Source: Sphingomonas corticis (GTDB lineage: Bacteria > Pseudomonadota > Alphaproteobacteria > Sphingomonadales > Sphingomonadaceae). From it: a DNA stretch of 64,000 nucleotides. How positions within the stretch are numbered: the stretch's first letter is position 1; each line of letters opens with the position of its first letter. This document shows positions 60,191-64,000 of the stretch, one piece after another. The stretch covers positions 310,001 to 374,000 of the forward strand of contig NZ_JAAVJH010000005.1 in NCBI RefSeq assembly GCF_012035195.1, read 5' to 3'. The notes beneath the pieces were generated by a model, which saw only the letters and a list, made by a program, of their open reading frames with translations, did no database searches and was not told the origin of the DNA. The position numbers and the translations under genes were made by a program.

Positions 60191-61375
60191 ATGACCAAGC
60201 TCCTCTCCGCCCTCGCGATTCCCGCAGCGTTGGTCGCGGTCGCCTATCCCGTCGCCGCTCAGGCACCGCAGGCGCCGCGGTTCGACACGCCGGCACCGGT
60301 CGCCTTCATGGAGGACCTGTCGTCGGGCGCGGTATTGTTCGAGAAGGACGCCGACCGCCGGATGCCGCCCGCGTCGATGGCGAAGATGATGACGGTCTAC
60401 ACCGCCTTTCAGATGATAAAGAACGGCGACCTGCGGCTCGACACCGAGTTCGAGGTGCGGCCGGAAACGTGGCAGCGCTGGCACGGGCCGCAGGCGGGAT
60501 CGACGATGTTCCTGTCGGTAGGCGAGCGGGTGTCGGTCGCCAACCTGCTCTACGGCATCGTCGTCCTGTCCGGCAACGACGCCTGCGTCGTGCTGGCGGA
60601 GGGGATTTCGGGGACGGAGAGCGCGTTCGTCGACCGGATGAACGACCAGGCGAAGAAGCTGGGACTGACGAACAGCCATTTCGGCACGTCGAACGGCTGG
60701 CCCGACAACGGCGTCACCTACGTCACCGCGCGCGACCTGGCGAAGCTGGCCGCCGCCACGATCGAGCAGCATCCCCGGCTGTACAAGCAATTCTACAGCC
60801 GACGTGATTTCACCTGGGGCAAGACACTGGGCAGCGGTGCGGACATCACCCAGGCGAACCGCGACCCGCTGCTGGGTCGGGTCGCCGGGGCCGACGGGCT
60901 GAAGACCGGGCATACCGAGGAAGCGGGCTACGGCTTTACCGGATCGGCCGAGCAGGGCGGGCGCCGGCTGGTGATGGTGCTGGCCGGGCTCACCAGCTTC
61001 AATCAGCGCGCTGCCGAATCGGTGCGCTTCATGGAATGGGGTTTCCGCGCGTGGCAGGCGAAGCCCGTGGTGAAGGCGGGTCGCACCGTCGGCCAGGCCG
61101 ACGTGCAGCTGGGCAATGCCGCCAGCGTCGATCTGGTCGCGGCGAAGGACCTGAAGGTCTCCGTCCCCTCCGGCAGCATGCCGCAGCTGTCCGGCAAGAT
61201 CGTCTACCAGGGGCCGGTGAAGGCGCCATTCAAGAAGGGCGACCACGTCGCCGACCTGGTCGTCTCCGCCCCCGGCCTGCCGCAGCAGACGATGCCGCTG
61301 GTGGCCGGCGCCGACGTGGGCGAGGCCGGCTTCTTCCGCCGGGCGTGGCACGGCCTGACCAGCCTGTTCGGCTGA
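60191..61375 (+). CDS. dacA: D-alanyl-D-alanine carboxypeptidase (PBP5/DacA type)
   Basis: 394 residues of the S11 penicillin-binding protein that trims D-Ala from peptidoglycan stems. Signal peptide (MTKLLSALAIPAALVAVAYP). The SxxK motif is PASMAKMM (Ser62, Lys65), SGN is at 127-129, and KTG at 238-240 in LKTGHTEEAG. A C-terminal beta domain and an amphipathic end (FFRRAWHGLTSLFG) for membrane attachment follow. tmk follows after 7 bases. Confidence 0.95.
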   Translation: MTKLLSALAIPAALVAVAYPVAAQAPQAPRFDTPAPVAFMEDLSSGAVLFEKDADRRMPPASMAKMMTVYTAFQMIKNGDLRLDTEFEVRPETWQRWHGPQAGSTMFLSVGERVSVANLLYGIVVLSGNDACVVLAEGISGTESAFVDRMNDQAKKLGLTNSHFGTSNGWPDNGVTYVTARDLAKLAAATIEQHPRLYKQFYSRRDFTWGKTLGSGADITQANRDPLLGRVAGADGLKTGHTEEAGYGFTGSAEQGGRRLVMVLAGLTSFNQRAAESVRFMEWGFRAWQAKPVVKAGRTVGQADVQLGNAASVDLVAAKDLKVSVPSGSMPQLSGKIVYQGPVKAPFKKGDHVADLVVSAPGLPQQTMPLVAGADVGEAGFFRRAWHGLTSLFG

Positions 61376-61382
61376 TCGCGCG

Positions 61383-62009
61383 ATGACGGAGGGACGCTTC
61401 CTCAGCCTGGAGGGCGGGGAGGGCGCCGGCAAGTCGACGCAGGCGCGCGCGCTGGTGTCGGCCCTAGCGGCGCGCGGCGTCCACGCCATCGTCACGCGCG
61501 AGCCAGGCGGCAGCGAGGGCGCCGAGGCGATCCGCGGACTGCTGATGCAGGGAGAGGCGACGCGATGGAGCGCCCATAGCGAGGCGCTGCTGTTCGCCGC
61601 CGCGCGCGCCGACCATGTCGAGAAGGTGATCCGCCCGGCGATCGGCGCGGGCCATTGGGTGATCTGCGACCGCTACGTCGATTCGACGCGCGCGTATCAG
61701 GGAGCGGCCGGGGGCGTGGACGATGCCGCCATCCTCGCGCTCCATGCGTTCGGCGCCCGCGGGCTGCTGCCCGATCGAACCTATTACCTCGCGCTCCCCC
61801 CCTCGGAGGGCGCCGCCCGCGCCGCCAAGCGGGACGGGGGTGGAGACCGGTTCGCGATGCGCGGCGAGGACTTCCACGCCGCCGTCGCGCGCGCCTTCGA
61901 CGGCTTCGCCGCAGCCGAGCCGGCGCGCTATCGCCGCATCGACGCGACGCTTCCCGCCGAGGCGGTGACCCGCGCGATCGTCAACGACCTGGCCGACTGG
62001 CTGGCGTGA
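61383..62009 (+). CDS. tmk: thymidylate kinase
   Basis: 208 residues, dTMP to dTDP. The P-loop is LEGGEGAGKSTQ (from residue 9); VTREPGGSEGAEAIRGLL and WVICDRYVDSTRAYQGAAGG (DR(Y/F) signature) are family marks. Its end overlaps holB by four bases (GTGA, 62006-62009). Confidence 0.96.
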   Translation: MTEGRFLSLEGGEGAGKSTQARALVSALAARGVHAIVTREPGGSEGAEAIRGLLMQGEATRWSAHSEALLFAAARADHVEKVIRPAIGAGHWVICDRYVDSTRAYQGAAGGVDDAAILALHAFGARGLLPDRTYYLALPPSEGAARAAKRDGGGDRFAMRGEDFHAAVARAFDGFAAAEPARYRRIDATLPAEAVTRAIVNDLADWLA

Positions 62010-62986
62010 CCGTCCTTCTCGGCCAGGATGCCGCGCGCGACGCCTTCGTCGCGGCGCTTCAGGGCGGCGCGATGCACCATGCGTGGCTGCTGGCCGGCCC
62101 GCCGGGAGTAGGGAAGGGCACCTTCGCGCGTCTCGCCGCGCGGCGCCTGCTGGCCGAGGGCATGACACCCGGCACGCTGCCGCCGGGCATGGACGTGCCC
62201 GACGGGCATTACGCCGCGCAGCTGCTCGCCGCGGGGACGCATCCCGACTATCGCGAGCTGGTGCGCCTCCCGAAGTCGGAGAAGGAGGCTGAGCTGCAGC
62301 GCAGTATCAAGGTCGATCAGGTCCGCACCCTGCTGCCGTTCCTCGGTACCGCGCCCTCGCTGTCGCCCCGCCGCGTGATCGTGATCGACGCCGCCGACGA
62401 TCTCGAGCGGCCGGGCGCAGGCAACGCGCTGCTGAAGAGCCTGGAGGAGCCGCCTGCGGGCACCGTCTTCTTCCTCGTCAGCCACGCGCCCGGCCGGTTG
62501 ATGCCCACCATCCGCTCGCGCTGCCGCCTGCTGCGGTTCGAGGCGCTGGCCGATCGCGACAGCGCCGCGGTACTGCGCGGCGCGATGCCCGATGCCGACG
62601 CCGACGAGGTCGACGCGCTGGTCCGCGCGGGCGCGGGCTCGCCCGGGCGCGCGCTCGGCTATGCCGGGCTCGACCTCGCGAAGATCGACGCCGCGCTGGC
62701 GGGCATCGCCGGCGACGGCGACGCCGACAACCGCCGCCGTCTGTCGCTGGCGAAGGCGCTCAGCGGCAAGGCCGCGCAACCGCGCTACGAGGCGTTTCTC
62801 GACCGCGTTCCCACCACCATCGCCGAGGCTGCGGCGCTGCGCCGAGGCGAGCCGCTGCGCGTGGCGCTCGATGCCTACGATCGCGCGCGAATGGTGGCGG
62901 CCAGCGCGCGCGCGCTGTCGTTCGACCAGCAGGCGACGGTGCTGGAACTCGCCGGGATCGTTGCCCGGCTGGCCGCACCGCGATAA
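62006..62986 (+). CDS. holB: DNA polymerase III subunit delta'
   Basis: 326 residues of the clamp-loader delta' subunit, in the usual tmk-holB order. [20 protein letters not shown] is a P-loop-like motif, [16 protein letters not shown] and [20 protein letters not shown] follow, then [20 protein letters not shown] with the SRC Arg finger. The start is GTG 62006. metG follows after 10 bases. Confidence 0.93.
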   Translation: MTVLLGQDAARDAFVAALQGGAMHHAWLLAGPPGVGKGTFARLAARRLLAEGMTPGTLPPGMDVPDGHYAAQLLAAGTHPDYRELVRLPKSEKEAELQRSIKVDQVRTLLPFLGTAPSLSPRRVIVIDAADDLERPGAGNALLKSLEEPPAGTVFFLVSHAPGRLMPTIRSRCRLLRFEALADRDSAAVLRGAMPDADADEVDALVRAGAGSPGRALGYAGLDLAKIDAALAGIAGDGDADNRRRLSLAKALSGKAAQPRYEAFLDRVPTTIAEAAALRRGEPLRVALDAYDRARMVAASARALSFDQQATVLELAGIVARLAAPR

Positions 62987-62996
62987 GGCCGCCCGC

Positions 62997-64000
62997 ATGG
63001 GCGAGCCCTTCTACATCTCCACCGCGATCAGCTACCCCAACGGGCGCCCGCACATCGGCCACGCCTATGAGGCGATCGCCGCCGACGCCATCGCGCGCTT
63101 CCAGCGACAGGCGGGGCGCGACGTCTACTTTCAGACCGGCACCGATGAGCACGGCCTGAAGATGGTGCAGACCGCGCGCGACCAGGGCCGCGACGTGCGC
63201 GATCTCGCGTCCGAAATGTCGGGCCATTTTCGTGCGATGTGCGACACACTGGGGATCGGCTACGACCGCTTCATCCGCACCACCGACGACGATCATTACC
63301 GTGCCAGCGCCGCCATCTGGCGCGCGATGGAGGCGGCGGGCGATCTGTACCTGTCGCGCTACGAAGGCTGGTATTCCGTCCGCGACGAGGCCTTCTACGA
63401 CGAGAAGGAACTGGTCGAGGGGGAAGGGGGGGCGAAGCTGTCGCCACAGGGAACCCCGGTGACGTGGACCGCGGAGGAAACGTGGTTCTTCCGCCTCTCG
63501 AAATACCAGCAGGCCCTGCTCGACCTCTACAACGAGCGACCCGACTTCATCCGGCCGGAGGCGCGCCGCAACGAGATCGTGCGGTTCGTCGAAGGCGGGC
63601 TGTCCGACCTGTCCGTCTCGCGCACCACCTTCGACTGGGGCGTGCCGGTGCCGAACAGTCCCGGGCACGTCATGTACGTTTGGGTCGACGCGCTGACCAA
63701 TTACCTGACCGGCGCTGGCTATCCCGACGCGCTGACGCCGCACTGGCCGGCCGATATCCACCTGATCGGCAAGGACATCGTCCGCTTCCACGCGGTCTAC
63801 TGGCCCGCCTTCCTGCTGTCCGCCGGGCTGCCGCTGCCCAAGACCGTGTTCGGTCACGGCTTCGTCCTCCACCGCGGGGAGAAGATGTCGAAGAGCGTCG
63901 GCAACGTCGTCGATCCGCTTGATCTCGCAGGTCTGTTCGGCGTGGATGCGCTTCGCTACTTCCTGCTGCGCGAGGTGAGTTTCGGACAGGACGGCAGCTA
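62997..64000 (+). CDS. metG: methionyl-tRNA synthetase, N-terminal part (cut by window edge)
   Basis: The first 334 residues of class I MetRS are present. HIGH is PHIGHAY (His19 to His22), and KMSKS is EKMSKSVGN starting at Lys296. The connecting region (about 115-170) has no cysteines, so it is the zinc-free MetG2-type form. [18 protein letters not shown] is the methionine-binding end of the fold. ATG 62997 follows holB. The gene continues beyond 64000. Confidence 0.95.
   Translation, partial: MGEPFYISTAISYPNGRPHIGHAYEAIAADAIARFQRQAGRDVYFQTGTDEHGLKMVQTARDQGRDVRDLASEMSGHFRAMCDTLGIGYDRFIRTTDDDHYRASAAIWRAMEAAGDLYLSRYEGWYSVRDEAFYDEKELVEGEGGAKLSPQGTPVTWTAEETWFFRLSKYQQALLDLYNERPDFIRPEARRNEIVRFVEGGLSDLSVSRTTFDWGVPVPNSPGHVMYVWVDALTNYLTGAGYPDALTPHWPADIHLIGKDIVRFHAVYWPAFLLSAGLPLPKTVFGHGFVLHRGEKMSKSVGNVVDPLDLAGLFGVDALRYFLLREVSFGQDGS

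Overview
This 64 kb window is a gene-dense, GC-rich chromosomal segment from an alphaproteobacterium, most likely a Sphingomonas-type member of the Sphingomonadales. Supporting signs are a PEP-CTERM tail of the sphingomonad type ([14 protein letters not shown]), a PdhB with an N-terminal lipoyl domain, a bacteriophytochrome with a HisKA_2-type kinase module, and an envelope cluster (rpsB to fabZ) from which the lpx genes are missing, as expected for bacteria that use glycosphingolipids in place of LPS. No prophage, insertion sequence, CRISPR array or replication origin was seen.

Layout. 0-3.5 kb: lipid and nitroalkane oxidation enzymes and small redox proteins. 3.6-5.5 kb: nitrogen sensing and ammonium uptake (glnK-amtB) behind a near-perfect sigma-54 promoter and closed by a strong terminator. 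5.6-13 kb: an M20 peptidase, uracil-DNA glycosylase, a bacteriophytochrome facing a heme oxygenase (the enzyme that makes its chromophore), an M20D amidohydrolase, and a secreted cyclophilin paired with an unknown secreted protein. 13.2-16.4 kb: a self-sufficient P450-reductase fusion of CYP102 (BM3) type. 16.5-20 kb: MFS exporter, cysteine synthase and SleB-like hydrolase on the minus strand. 20-26.3 kb: pyruvate dehydrogenase E1 alpha and beta, then three Tad-type pseudopilin-like genes. 26.4-36.2 kb: a phytoene-synthase-like protein, a minus-strand operon (EEP nuclease, patatin, lapA, pyrF, SPFH, nfeD), a TonB-like protein, tRNA-Thr and a rarA operon. 36.2-43 kb: two PadR regulators, one YqjI-like next to DUF2218 and one coupled to a very divergent SEDS (FtsW/RodA-like) membrane protein, with a glycosyltransferase, a CPA2 antiporter and icd between or beside them.

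43-64 kb is mostly housekeeping: a PEP-CTERM esterase, phospholipid synthesis (psd-pssA), then rpsB-tsf-pyrH-frr-uppS-cdsA-dxr-rseP-bamA-ompH-fabZ (translation, undecaprenyl and phospholipid precursors, outer-membrane assembly), rpmE, a PilZ protein, tRNA-Ser, and a cell-wall/replication operon mltB-rlpA/SPOR-dacA-tmk-holB-metG cut by the right edge.

The points most worth a second look are the PadR-coupled SEDS-like protein, the PilZ gene whose start codon lies in a 10-bp hairpin downstream of a CtrA-like site, the heme oxygenase reading frame without a normal start codon, the TadE-like protein carrying an EF-hand-like insert, and the RlpA-like protein that has lost its catalytic residues. 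All functions are inferred by reading translated sequence; no database search was run.
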